In this document: in pieces, positions 9,520 through 20,255 of the stretch
Layout of the letters: the number at the start of each line of letters is the position of its first letter
Numbering within the stretch: position 1 is the stretch's first letter
Assembly: GCA_019044685.2 (NCBI GenBank)
Contig: JAGTXX020000010.1
Location: forward strand, 992,001-1,056,000
Length of the DNA: 64,000 bases
Origin: Nannochloris sp. 'desiccata'
Lineage: Eukaryota; Chlorophyta; Trebouxiophyceae; Chlorellales; Chlorellaceae
Direction of reading: 5' to 3'
Position numbers and translations under genes: made by a program
The notes under the pieces: generated by a model
The model's input: the letters and a program-made list of their open reading frames with translations, nothing else
The model's database searches: none
What the model was told of the DNA's origin: nothing

Positions 9520-9864
9520 ATGCTTGTCGCTACGTCAATCAATTTGCCCAAATCGGGTAGCATTCAGCAATCCACTTTGAAACCTTCTTCTCGCAAAACC
9601 CAGAGATTTGCATCCATTGTACCTTGCGCATTTATTGGCCAAAATCAAAGCAATGCATCAGATACCTCTGAAACTACCAAGCTTCGCCGGGCTGGAGACT
9701 CTTCACATGCCATGACGACGGCTGCTGAGAAGAAGCATCAGCAGCACTCTTCCAAGGCCTCTGAGAAGAGCCGTGTTGCCCCTAAAGCTATCGAGGGCAC
9801 CAATTTATTCTCTATGGATGATGACTATGCGTATATTACTGTAGAAGATCTCTTAACTGCTTGA
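9520..9864 (+). CDS. Small protein of unknown function, possibly plastid-targeted
   Basis: A single exon gives 114 residues. The first 45 residues are rich in Ser, Lys and Thr with almost no acids (a transit-peptide look, ending near VPCAF). A Lys/Ser/Ala-rich middle and a conserved-looking acidic end (NLFSMDDDYAYITVEDLLTA) follow. I do not recognise a family. The short acidic C-terminal motif with aromatic residues could bind a partner, but that is only inference. It shares its promoter region with the APEM9-like gene. Confidence 0.5.
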   Translation: MLVATSINLPKSGSIQQSTLKPSSRKTQRFASIVPCAFIGQNQSNASDTSETTKLRRAGDSSHAMTTAAEKKHQQHSSKASEKSRVAPKAIEGTNLFSMDDDYAYITVEDLLTA

Positions 9865-10360
9865 ATTTCATATTTCGACTTTTCTCTGGTGGTCGGTAGT
9901 ATTAATAATAATATTAGAGGCAAAAACAAAGCTTTGCTAAAGCCCTAAACTCCACTGTCCTCCATTAGATTCTATACACATATACTAGATTTTTTCTATT
10001 TCAATTCTTACCATGTACTATTTTTAATATCCTTCCTGCTATTTCTTGTCTTCCCTTTCCTCTTGCTGCTACTTTGTTCGTCTTTGATTTTTTCCATTCT
10101 TTTGTGCCAACAGCTGTTTGAGAGGGGCTTCTACTCCCCTTGGTAGTATCTACTTTTGTCTGATACCACAATAAGTGTACATATATCCTCTGTCTATATC
10201 ACATGTAAACGATTCAATCAATAAATAATACGTTCTATCACTAGATTCATTCTACAGAGGGCACGGTTTTCAAATCAAGTCTGAAGCTTTCCGCCTACTA
10301 TTTATAAATAAAAATACACAATTATCAAAGCAGATACTGCTTTGACCAGGGGCGCTCTCC
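9865..10360. other. Convergent 3' flanks, no gene seen
   Basis: Lies between the stop codons of a plus-strand and a minus-strand gene. AT-rich, with TGTAA at 10203 and AATAAATAA at 10220-10228; the first reads as a polyadenylation signal for the plus-strand gene. Confidence 0.4.
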
Positions 10361-13300
10361 CTAAATATTTTCAATGCTTTTCTCCACTTGCATTTTCGCT
10401 TCTTCATGCAACTCTTTAGATATAGCAGCTAATCTCAACAGCCCCTCGAGCACGATCGTCTCACTTTGCCGTGACCACACCATCTCAGCAAGGCGCTGTT
10501 TAGCTAAAGGGTGGGTTCTTAGGTACTCTTTCGCCGTAGAATAAGGAATCACAGCTACTTGAACACCGGTATTCGTAGCATCATTACCAACCGCGTTATT
10601 TTTATGAATCTCAGATGTTGTGTCGATACCATGTATTTCATTCTGGGAGGGTGTGGTGGTGGCGCCTATGGCTCCAGTACGAGGGATAGAAGCACGAACA
10701 GAGCAGGATCTGCGCACTGAACTACCTCCAATTAATGCAGTCTCACCAATAAAATCACCAGCACAACGAACAGCGAGTAAGAATTCACCATCGCTGCTGC
10801 TACTGATGCTGCTCCCATCGCCGCCTTTGTCACCCTTCCCAAAATACCCGTCACCGGCCCTGTTGTTGTTGTTGTTGTTGTTGTTGTTATTGCTAGTGTA
10901 GCTGTGTGTATCTCTATAAAGGGTTTTAATGAAATTCACAGCTTCTTCGGCTGCCTCTGCCAAAGCACACGGTATGCTGGTCGAACTACACGCATCAATA
11001 CCAACGGCAGTCCCGTCGTCTACTTCAACACCATAGGTATAGTCGTTAACATTCTCGTTGATCCCTGAAACTTCAGTATCGAATGCAATTAGTGTTTCTT
11101 TTTCTAGTTGATCGGATACATGGTGGGGGAAATGAGCTTGTGGAGCCCAACTAGCCCCAGAGTCTGGTCTTACAAGGCCAGTACTGCTCCTACTGGGATC
11201 ATTATCAACATCACCATCACCGCCATGGCCTCCACCATCTATTTGTGAAGTTGAAGGGTATACGTATGTTGCTATGTGCATTGATTCTTCCTCTTCACTA
11301 ATGGTAGGGATTGGGGTAGATGACGGAAGAGAAGGATTAAGACCTCGCGACGGAGGGGAAGGTGCTCCTCCTGCTGTGCCTGCTGTGCTCTTCACAAGGC
11401 TTAATTCTAGACCACTCGTATTGTCTTCAGAACTATCTAGATCCCCACTCTCTGCCATATCATTAGACGTCAGTTGCAAAGGGTATGCTGCTAAGTTAGC
11501 TCCCTCTTCCTCGGCGGGTGGGTGCGATGGTGAGAGGGGAGACAGCACGGGTGCAGGTGTAGGTGTAGAGCATGTTTGATTGACATGTTCATTGTCGTTG
11601 TTAATACTAGGACCAATACCAGCAGGACCAAGTAAAGGATTAGAGAACGGCGTTGCCTCTCTCTCTTTCTGTATCTCCCCTTCACCGCCAGCAGCAGCAG
11701 CACTAATTTGAGGCAGACCACCTTCGCTTCCTCGAGCTGAAGGCAATGGAGTAATAGCAGGTGTTGTCACTGCACTATCTATCGAAAAGGACGACCCTCC
11801 CCCTCCCCCTCCCCCAGCACCAAAACCACTACCAATCCCTTGATGCAATTGGAAAGAACTTGAAAGTGCCCCTGTTGATGTCGCAGTACTATGTATTGGT
11901 ACTCGTGGGGAGGGTTCCGGTGTAGTGCCTAATCCGAGCAATAGGGAACGTTCACGGGGGGAGATGACACCACCACTTGGTTTTCTACTGCTTAAAGAAG
12001 CGCCAGTAGTAGTAGTGCGGGGGGTGGCTGTTCTGGGCACACCTGGGGCGTCCAGCATCATCTCTGGCCGCAATGTAGAAGCAGCACGAGTGCTATTCGA
12101 AGTAGTAGTACTGGCTCTTTGTAGATCCAACGAGGGTATTGCAGCAGGAGTAGTAGTGGGGGTAGAGCTTGGGGTTGGGGTACTACGCGCAGCGCGTTTC
12201 AAACGCGATGAAGGGGACCATAATTTCGAAATTATAGCTCCACCACCACTTTTTTCAATTTTTTGAACTTTATGATTTTTTCCATCATCCCCTTTTCTGT
12301 CTTTTTTTCCTTCTTTTTCCCGTGTAGATGCATTAACCTGTTGCACCCCCTTCATGACCTCTTCTGATGGTCTATACAACACATCCACTTCCCCTTGCAG
12401 TATATACATTATACAAGTACTCCGATCTCCTTGTCGTACTAGTACCTGACCAGGTAGAAAAGTTTGAATTTCAACACCAGCGGTGGTTAATAGACCAGCA
12501 AGTGATGCATCCCCATCTAGTAAATGAGGATCTTCTAGAGCGAGATTCGAATTAGGGACAGGAGTAGAATCAGGGGTACTAAAATTGCTATTTGTATTGC
12601 TCCAATTGAAATTTTTAGTATTGCCCTCTCCTAATAAACCAACAGGGGGCAAGCGACCCTTATCAGTCGTCCATTCATGCGCTGCTGCCTTCTCTAAAGT
12701 AATCCTCTTCTTTGGGTCTTTCTCTAACAAGCCACGTAGCAATGTTTTCACTTCCGTCGACGCGTCAGCAGGTATATCAGGAAAAGTCAACTCCTGTGTT
12801 TTCACGATTTTAAATAATTCACACACCGAGTCGGCAGTAAAAGGGATCCTTCCAAAGATAAAAGTAAATAAACAAGTGCCCAATGAATAGACATCTGCAG
12901 GTCTACCACGAAATTTGGCACCAGGTGTCATCATTTCCGGTGCTAAAAATGCAGGTGTGCCATTGCACCGATCCAGTACATCGTTTTTTAGATTCGAATC
13001 TGCCGACTCTGGTGGTAAAATTTTCGAGCATCCAAAATCTGATAACGCTATACGTCCATTGGCACTCATTAGCGCATTCTCAGGTTTTAAATCACCGTGA
13101 ATAATGCGATTTTTATGTAGATGGCCTAATGCCGCAATCATATCTCGAAAGTACGGACGAGCGACACATTCCGGTATACGTCTACCTCGTTCTAGTCCCG
13201 CTCTGGTCATTACCGGACCACCTTCGCAGTACTCCATGACAATCAGCATCTTGTTACTGGTAGAATCATCGACGACTTCACGCAAGGTGACCACATTAGG

Positions 13301-14453
13301 GTGGTTGCCGCCAACGCGGTGAAGAATGTCCACTTCTTGTCGAAGGTCGATCAAAGGATCACGAAGGCTTTTTTTCCTTTTTATTTTTTTGTTTTTACTA
13401 CTACTAGGTTGTCCCTTTGTAGCAGAGAAAGAAGATGCTATTTTCGAGTGGCGTAGGGCAGCTTTTTGTTTCAATTTCAATGCCTTTGCTGCGAATTTGT
13501 CTTCTTCTTCTTTCGCACAAGTATTTGACGGTACTTGAGGAAACGACAAAGGCTCGTCTGCTTTTTCTTCTTCATTTTGCTCATGTACAGCACTATTATC
13601 TGTACTAACAGCAGTACCAGATGCATCTTCACTGGTTTTCTCACCACCATCATCAACCTCCTCCTCCTCTTCTTCTTCTTTTGGCGTCTTTCTAACGATT
13701 TTCACAGCATACAGTCTTCTGTCCAACACATCAATACACAGATATACTTTACCAGAAGTACCACGACCAAGGTATTGCACCACCAGATATTGATTGACAA
13801 GCGTACAGCCACCTATTTTAGTTACAGTAAGTCGTTCGGTTGGTGCTGCCGGTGCTGGAGCAAGGGGCGTGTCCAATGCAGGGGTACCGAGGATGGACGG
13901 AGACCTCATTCGCTGGGAAAAGGAAGGTAACGAGATTTGTAGGGATGATAGGGAAGGAGAGAGAGGTGCTACTGCTGCAGATTGCAACGGCGGGTTGGCA
14001 GCTGGTACTTGGCTGTCTTTTGTACCACAACCACCACCAGCTGCAGCAGCAATGGGGTTTTTGGAGGAACCAGTTGAGGTTGTTATTGGGCCTTGCATTG
14101 TTCTCAAGTCCCACGTGCTGAGCTGGCTGGAATGGCTATACGTGCTTGCATCGCTGGTTGTAGGGGTTCCTGCTTGGTTCATGTCCTCAGCAGTAGCAGC
14201 AGCAGCGCTCTGGCCTGGAGTGAGTTTTGGTATTGGCGTTGTCGGGCTACAAAATAAAAACAAAATTCAGTGAATTGGAGGATGTTTGGATTTAATCTAA
14301 TGCGCCGGTACATGGAGATAATACAGATGTATCTAAAAAATAGGCTAGCTTGATCGAAATATGTTCTCACCCTCTTGAGCCTTTCTGCCATTGCTCTCCA
14401 TGATCATTGGCACCTGAACCCTCATGCGAAGGTTTACTGGACGCGCAGCCCAT
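10361..14453 (-). CDS. GRIK/CaMKK-type Ser/Thr kinase fused to a split cyclic-nucleotide-binding domain
   Basis: Exons 14453-14371 and 14246-10361 give 1322 residues. It starts MGCASSK, a dual myristoylation and palmitoylation signal for membranes. The kinase domain (about 181-553) has GRGTSGKV, the ATP Lys in YAVKIV, HGDLKPEN, DFG and a CNGTPAFLAPE activation loop. HGD instead of HRD and the whole loop fit the GRIK/SnAK-CaMKK group, which activates SnRK1. An acidic and Lys-rich insert of about 110 residues follows the ATP Lys. From about 610 a cNMP-binding fold starts (QTFLPGQVLVRQGD, YILQGEVDVL), is broken by about 525 residues of Ser/Thr/Gly/Pro-rich sequence, and resumes at about 1181 (DFIGETALIGGSSVRRS). 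A GTT tract codes for a poly-Asn run. Binding of cAMP or cGMP is unproven. Confidence 0.8.
10860..10889. repeat. (GTT)n microsatellite inside the kinase gene
   Basis: Ten or so GTT units, read on the minus strand as a run of Asn codons. They lie in the disordered insertion of the CNB domain, where length change would be tolerated. Confidence 0.85.
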
Positions 14454-14715
14454 TGTATTGATACCCGTATATATATTAAGATTTATTCATGCGTAAGTAA
14501 GGTTCCAGCATTGATATTATGTTGAAACTTGTTGGTTGTTAAAGAGATCGATCTCAATTGTTGCATAGTTCTATTGCTAAAATGACCTTTACAGCAATTT
14601 AAGGAAATTATTAATGAACATCGAACTGCGACCAATGCATTAAATTGTTTTTGGGCCAAGCATTAAAATTAAAAGACACTCTCAAGCTGTCAGCAGCAGG
14701 CCCAGCGGCGCTGAT

Positions 14716-16671
14716 TTAAGCTCCCGTAGCACTCTCATTACCCACCCTTTGCTGCTGCTGTTGCTGCTGAGCATAAATAACCACTTCCTCTAGTTTTCTA
14801 TGCAAGGTATTAGGTAATTCTCCTCCTTCTCTCACTCTCAAGGCTTGACACGCCTCTACCAGTACCCCTTCACCCACAGCCCTGTTTAATATACCCGCCA
14901 CTGCAGTAGAAACAACAGGCAAAGCCTTCATTAAGCTTCGATCACGCCTGTCTGAGATAACACTAGGGCATTGTTGCTTTAGATCAGAGAGAGCTGCGTC
15001 TATTGCGGTGCGAATGAGAGTTCGTTGATGCAGTGGAGCTAATCTTGGTGTAGCGGAAACCCCTGTTTGCTGCTGCTGCTGCTGCTGCTGTGATGCATTG
15101 CTACCATCTTGAGAGCTTTGTGTTGCTTGTGTTGTCGGTGTTGCAATATTGCAGTACACATGCACTACAATAGCCGCAATAGCAGCCATTGATTCTGGCT
15201 GTTCGCACCGCAATACGACAGCTACAGGATCCACAGACGCCTGTTGTTCAACCGCAGCGGCAGCAGACGTGGGAGGGCTCGTGCTAGACGTTCCACTGCT
15301 TCCTTTATAGCTTATATTAAGCAGTTTAAAGCCGTGACCAGACCAGTTGACACGCCGTAAAGCATCCATGTAATTAAGATTGTGTGCAAATTGCACTGCA
15401 TGGGATTTAAATAAATACGCAGGGGTAGAAATAGCAGCAGCAGCAGCAGCAGCAGCAGTGGCAGCTTGCTGCTCTTCACTATTCTCACCCACTACTCTAT
15501 GTTCTTCATTATATTGGTATTGTTGCAATTGCTGCGCTGCTGATATTGCATCATGGTCAGGCAGCTGTAATACCACACCAGCACAGGCAGTCCATTTACA
15601 ACCCCGAGGAACAGCACCCTCACCCACCCCGACAAAACTTAATAAAGGCAGCGGTGCCGGTGATAATAATGATAATGATGGTGGTTGAGAAGACGACAGC
15701 GGCATTGGAGTTGAAGCAGAGGAAGGAAATCCTTCAAGAAGACCAGCTTTCAAGCGTTGCATGGGAGTAAGTAGGTAGGTAGCAGGAAGAGGCTCCAGAT
15801 GCCGAGCAAATGTCGTTAGAGTGCGTGTAGGAAGAGTGGCAATGTCAATGGTGATGGCAGTTGGAGAAGCACTCCCTGCGTGAGGGTAATCTCCTTGCTG
15901 CTCCTGCTGCTGCTGCTGAGATTGCAGTACCAAGTTGTCTCCATTAGCTTCATCTACGAGTGGCAAATTTTGAGCTTTGAGTACGAGGTGTACTGGTGGA
16001 CAGAGCGTGCTGAGCATGCTAAGCAATTGCTGACAGGCAGCCAAAGCAGCATCGGGTGGCACTGCAAGAGAAGAGAAAAGAAGCGTTGCTTGGGTGCCAG
16101 AAAGCTGCATTCCAGGGACCTTTTCTTCTTCTAGGGGCACTTTGACGACTTCTAATTTCTTCCTAGACGTTTGCTGGGTAGTAGAGGTAGAGATAAAGTC
16201 GGTAGTGCGGCTGCTGCTGCTGCTTATGTAGTATCTACGGATGGTATTTTCTGAAAGGTTGGTGGTGCGAAGAAGCAAGCCTGGATCTTGAACGACGCAA
16301 GAGCTCGCCAAAGGACGCTCTAAAGATGCAAAGACGTGTTGAATAGTTTTGTGAGTATCTAAAAGACCATGCCCTTCATCACTCACTGCAGAGTATAAAA
16401 AAATATGAAGGTGAGTTTTCTTGCGACAAGCGAGGAAAAAAAAAAATCTTTGCAAGTGCGCGCCTTTTAACATGATTTGCTGTTGTCGCCGCTGAGATTG
16501 TGCAAGCTCTAGAGTTACTTTTCTATACGCTGGGTTTACGCTCGCAGGTGCGCTGTGCGCTTGCATGCACGCACTCACAGCTCTGCCAAGCAACTCAGAA
16601 GCAAGCCAAGAAAAGGCAACTAAAGGGTCTAGAGAAGCTTCCTCCATACGGTTATAAGTATATTCAAGCAT
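14716..16671 (-). CDS. MTOPVIB: MTOPVIB-like meiotic topoisomerase VI subunit B-like protein
   Basis: A single-exon gene of 651 residues from the ATG at 16671 (a second ATG lies at 16647). From memory of plant MTOPVIB the same landmarks occur in order: an N-terminal helix LASELLGRAVSACM, a degenerate GHKL strand with SDEGHGL, SGTQATLLF before a transducer-like part, a block LNYMDALRRVNWSGHGFKLLN, and a C-terminal LIRTAIDAALSDLKQ... with VVSTAVAGILNR...EACQALRV. MTOPVIB pairs with SPO11 to form the complex that cuts DNA at the start of meiosis. Inserted Gln, Ala and Ser tracts, coded by CAG/GCA repeats, explain the greater length (about 490 in Arabidopsis). The identification is by pattern without a search. 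Confidence 0.72.
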   Translation of the reverse strand: MLEYTYNRMEEASLDPLVAFSWLASELLGRAVSACMQAHSAPASVNPAYRKVTLELAQSQRRQQQIMLKGAHLQRFFFFLACRKKTHLHIFLYSAVSDEGHGLLDTHKTIQHVFASLERPLASSCVVQDPGLLLRTTNLSENTIRRYYISSSSSRTTDFISTSTTQQTSRKKLEVVKVPLEEEKVPGMQLSGTQATLLFSSLAVPPDAALAACQQLLSMLSTLCPPVHLVLKAQNLPLVDEANGDNLVLQSQQQQQEQQGDYPHAGSASPTAITIDIATLPTRTLTTFARHLEPLPATYLLTPMQRLKAGLLEGFPSSASTPMPLSSSQPPSLSLLSPAPLPLLSFVGVGEGAVPRGCKWTACAGVVLQLPDHDAISAAQQLQQYQYNEEHRVVGENSEEQQAATAAAAAAAAISTPAYLFKSHAVQFAHNLNYMDALRRVNWSGHGFKLLNISYKGSSGTSSTSPPTSAAAAVEQQASVDPVAVVLRCEQPESMAAIAAIVVHVYCNIATPTTQATQSSQDGSNASQQQQQQQQTGVSATPRLAPLHQRTLIRTAIDAALSDLKQQCPSVISDRRDRSLMKALPVVSTAVAGILNRAVGEGVLVEACQALRVREGGELPNTLHRKLEEVVIYAQQQQQQQRVGNESATGA

Positions 16672-17111
16672 AGATAAATATATGAAATAAATTACTATCA
16701 GCTGTCGAGGTTCGTTCAAAGCACTTTAAACAATAAAAACATCGAGCTCCCTTTCGGCTCGGTCGAGAAGAAATCTTCTCTATCAGACGGACGCAGCATG
16801 CATCTGTTATTGCTGGTTAATAAAGTCTTTATACTGCTGTTATAACGACGATTATGTAAATTAGATGCGCTACTTATACATCAGAAAGCCTGTCTTACCG
16901 CTCAGCAGTTACACAAGACCAGGCTCTCATTTTTTTCAGACCAGCGAAATTATTCAAAAAACAGAAGCAACTTGCTTCAAGCAAGTATATACAGATCCAA
17001 AGGCTATCAAAACCTAATTGGATATCATAATGCAAAACAATAGTACATTATTTTCTTCTTGGAAATAGTTGAAACGGCGGTGCACATCACCGAAACTTTT
17101 CTTTCGCCTTC
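16672..17111. other. Intergenic, no gene seen
   Basis: 440 bases upstream of MTOPVIB and downstream of the next minus-strand gene. A short inverted repeat GAGAAGAAATCTTCTC lies at about 16765-16780; no RNA gene is recognised. Confidence 0.35.
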
Positions 17112-18209
17112 TCAAACCAAACTTTTAAACACGACACGACGTGCGACCACAGCAACAGCAACAGTCGTCAACACACGCTTAAACGCTGCCTCCCAACGTT
17201 TGTTGAATTCTTCATTTTGTAAAGTATTATCACCATAACGAGAGCGGGTGGTACCAGCAGCAGCTTCGTTGTTGTCAGCATTAATTCGGGAAATAATGCC
17301 GCTCCTGCGAAAGAAAAAACAATCTGATCAACCACTGGAGAATTTAACACACACAGATGTAACCAACGCTGTACTAAAGACAGAGAGAAAAAGAAATATA
17401 AAAAAACAATCCTGTAACTTACAGCAAAATGTTGATATCTTCAGGCAATCTGCGCACTGAATTGCCCAAATGGCAGACAGCATTCACAACTGCAGTTACA
17501 ATTTTACGGAGCGCAGCATCCAAAGGATTCGAATCCGATTGCCGATGCATTGGCCAGCCAATAGGTCCAGGTAAAGTAAGCACTTGTGCCGGAGCAGGAA
17601 GGGCAGTTGAAGGAGCATATCTGTTAACCATATCACGGAAAGCGTGGTCTCGGCTCAAAGCATTACAAATAGCAGGCCCTGCTACAGGATCATTCAGCAC
17701 ATTAGCGACAATTTCGTTGATCTGTTCCCTCGCAGTGTGGTAGTTGCGGTATTCAGCAGCTGCAAAGAGCTCGTTGACGTTGGTTTCTGAGGAGTCTGTA
17801 GAAGAAGAAGACCAGTTACCTTCAGAGCGAGAACGTGAGTGTTGAGAGGCTGACAGCCCAGTGACAATTGAGAGATCATTCAGCGCCTCTGCAACTTCGG
17901 AAGAAGATACAGGATCATGTACAAAGTCCCAGTCATCTATATCTTCAGTAGCGACAAGGCGCGTGGGGCTGAGAGGGCCACTGCCTTCGGGTTGTCCCTG
18001 CAAGATTCAATTAAGATTTTGATAAAGTGATCCAAGGTCAGCAAATTCGAATCGAGGCTTTGAGATTCAAGTATTCCCATTCCAGCATTTGTAATGCTTC
18101 ATCCTACCTGTTGCTGGTGTTGTGAGGTTGTCCCAGAGGTAGCATGCAAGGCTGCATTGGGGGCAATGCGTGTGACAACCCTTTGCCCCTGAGAAACGAC
18201 CCGCTGCAT
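17112..18209 (-). CDS. Unknown protein, 289 residues, with hydrophobic C-terminal end
   Basis: Three exons, 18209-18108, 17997-17423 and 17304-17112, splice in frame with GTAGG and GTAAGT donors. The protein has a Gln-rich start, an acidic motif DIDDWDFVHDP, a Ser-rich linker, and two helical blocks (INEIVANVLNDPVAGPAICNALSRDHAFRDMVNRY; AALRKIVTAVVNAVCHLGNSVRRLPEDIN). A weakly hydrophobic tail follows (VLTTVAVAVVARRVVF). I do not recognise the family. The tail could be a membrane anchor. Clean splicing and sustained coding bias make it a real gene. Confidence 0.7.
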
Positions 18210-18572
18210 TTTGCACCCTTGAACAAGTATATACTATGTATGATAAGTAAGTAAAGCAACCTTATGAGTGAAATATAAGCGGATATATTCGTTGCGAAAC
18301 CCTTGAACTTTTGACCCCAGTGTTAACAGTGCAGCTGCTATCGAAGCTCTGTTCCAAGATTGTTGCTAAACATTTACAACGCAGAAGTGCACAAAAACCA
18401 GTGGTCAAAACTAGGCATACAAAGTATAATGACAAATACAAGGCAAAACAAAGGGAATACCGAGGTAAAAACAGAATGCAGGCAAGCAGGAGGAAGAGGC
18501 CTGGCACTTCCCCGCCGCCTCTACCAAAAAAAAAGAAAGATTAATAAAAAATAAACGTCCTTGAATATCTAC
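18210..18572. other. Intergenic, no gene seen
   Basis: 363 bases between two minus-strand genes. The open frames on both strands here have Lys/Arg-rich low-complexity translations and no domain. Confidence 0.4.
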
Positions 18573-20255
18573 CTAACACCCGTATGGATGCGGTGAATAC
18601 ATTTCCGACAAATACAACAAATGATCCGCTACAGAAGAACACAGCCCCAAATGACAAACAGAATTATGACATTTAGGATCTTCACCACTGCCATCACACA
18701 CCCCGACGAGAGTTCTTTCAGAGAGAACATCGACAACCCACACCTCTTGCGCTACGTGGTGAAATCCCATGTACCCAGGCGGAACAGAAGGTACAATATC
18801 TCTATTATGTGTAAATCGCCAATGTGGGCCAATTTCTTCTTCAAACCATTTGGAAAAAATATAATTTCCGACTCGTGGACTGCCAAACGAAACAACCCTC
18901 ACGTCTGGTAGACCCAGGGAGATGCGTAGATCGAGTGCTGCGAGGGTGGCGAGAGCCCCACCAAGACTGTGGCCTGTGACAAAGACTGTTGGAGCAGAGC
19001 CTGATGCCATCTTTTTACGGATTTGCTCCTTTTCATTTTTTTCTTTTTCTCCGTCTTCCTCACTGTCGCCATCAGAGTCATTCGTATATTTCAAGCTTCT
19101 TCTTCTTTTTCTTCCATTACTCGTGCTGCCACGAGTTGTACTACCACTACCACCAGTATCATCTTCCCCATGGTTATATTCTACCTTACCCAAAGAGGAC
19201 TCTGTCCAGTACCCACCGTGTCCACCGCCATCAGCTCCCTTTTCATGTGCCATATGTTCTAAAACAATTTCTTCAACTGCTGCCGTAATATTTGCTGCCA
19301 AGTAACTCGAATTATACGAATAAAAGAATCCACCGTGTACGAGTGCATGCGGAGGTATCCCTTTGTACGATAAAGCTAAATCTGTACGCCATGTTCGCAT
19401 ATTTTCGACCCAATTATAATAACTATGGCTGTCGGTGCCTCGAAATGCAATCACTATAGCATTCATGCTATCACTCCAGCCAACAAAGCTTTGTAAATCC
19501 CACAATGGATCAAAAATAACACGTTTTGGTGTGAAACCAGCTTCACAGCGAGTGCAATTCCATGTTGGGAGGTTTGTAACGTTGCAATAGGTAGTCGCAA
19601 CAAGGCGGGAAAGGCCTCTGGCCACATCAATGTCGAGAGAACCATTACCAGCTCTAAAAGACATTTCAGAGGTGTCTGACATCCATGATAAGGTGGAAGG
19701 GATGAGTGGGGTGGCTTCGGAAGAGTTGTAGGTGTACCAGGGGACTGGTGCAGGAGAAGATGAAGCTGTGGTGTCTACCAAGTTGAAAAACTTACTGCGC
19801 CTTCCAGCACGAATAGTTTCTTCAATTAAAGAATCTTCTTCTCCTTGATTTTCTATACGGTGCAGCCCACGCTCGTGTTTAAGTTGATCGTGGGGTAGCC
19901 AAAGACTCGCTGGAGACGCTGTTGTTCCATCAGGGAGTACAGGTGTTACTATTATTTGTTTTAATTTTTCAGAAGAAAAAGTCGGTGCTTGACGCCAGCG
20001 TTGCCACACTTCCCAGGGTCTCTGCCACCACGGTAGAGATGCAGAGCTATCAGGTGCAAGCCACGGCGGTAGAGAATCTCTGTCTCTTCTATTGGGCTCC
20101 TCTATCTGTTGTTCTGTACTTAAACTATTCAAAGGGCGGAGAGAGAAAGGGCGAGGGAGAGTTGCGGTCAAGGCTACTTTTGTCAGCGAGAGGCTGAAAC
20201 ATAGGACAAGAAACACCGCAGCGAAGTGGTGCACTCTTCCAAGAATCTTTGCCAT
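18573..20255 (-). CDS. Secreted class 3 (fungal-type) lipase
   Basis: A single exon from the ATG at 20255 gives 560 residues. It begins with a signal peptide (FAAVFLVLCFSLSL), then a Ser/Pro-rich pro-region. The alpha/beta-hydrolase core has VIAFRGTD (oxyanion strand), VHGGFFYSY, the nucleophile elbow GHSLGGA, FGSPRVGN, the acid in NRDIVPSVPP and the His in VADHLLYL. These make the Ser-Asp-His triad of the Lipase_3 family, which hydrolyses acylglycerols. A charged insert of about 75 residues (Gly/Ser then Asp/Glu/Lys-rich) sits just before the nucleophile strand and is not part of the usual fold. Cysteines near the C terminus suggest disulfides. Acting outside the cell or in the secretory path is inferred. 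Confidence 0.88.
   Translation of the reverse strand: MAKILGRVHHFAAVFLVLCFSLSLTKVALTATLPRPFSLRPLNSLSTEQQIEEPNRRDRDSLPPWLAPDSSASLPWWQRPWEVWQRWRQAPTFSSEKLKQIIVTPVLPDGTTASPASLWLPHDQLKHERGLHRIENQGEEDSLIEETIRAGRRSKFFNLVDTTASSSPAPVPWYTYNSSEATPLIPSTLSWMSDTSEMSFRAGNGSLDIDVARGLSRLVATTYCNVTNLPTWNCTRCEAGFTPKRVIFDPLWDLQSFVGWSDSMNAIVIAFRGTDSHSYYNWVENMRTWRTDLALSYKGIPPHALVHGGFFYSYNSSYLAANITAAVEEIVLEHMAHEKGADGGGHGGYWTESSLGKVEYNHGEDDTGGSGSTTRGSTSNGRKRRRSLKYTNDSDGDSEEDGEKEKNEKEQIRKKMASGSAPTVFVTGHSLGGALATLAALDLRISLGLPDVRVVSFGSPRVGNYIFSKWFEEEIGPHWRFTHNRDIVPSVPPGYMGFHHVAQEVWVVDVLSERTLVGVCDGSGEDPKCHNSVCHLGLCSSVADHLLYLSEMYSPHPYGC

Noticed and set aside
10860..10889. Tandem GTT repeat as a possible CRISPR-like or satellite array
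   Set aside because: A plain coding microsatellite (poly-Asn) in a eukaryotic gene, without spacers.
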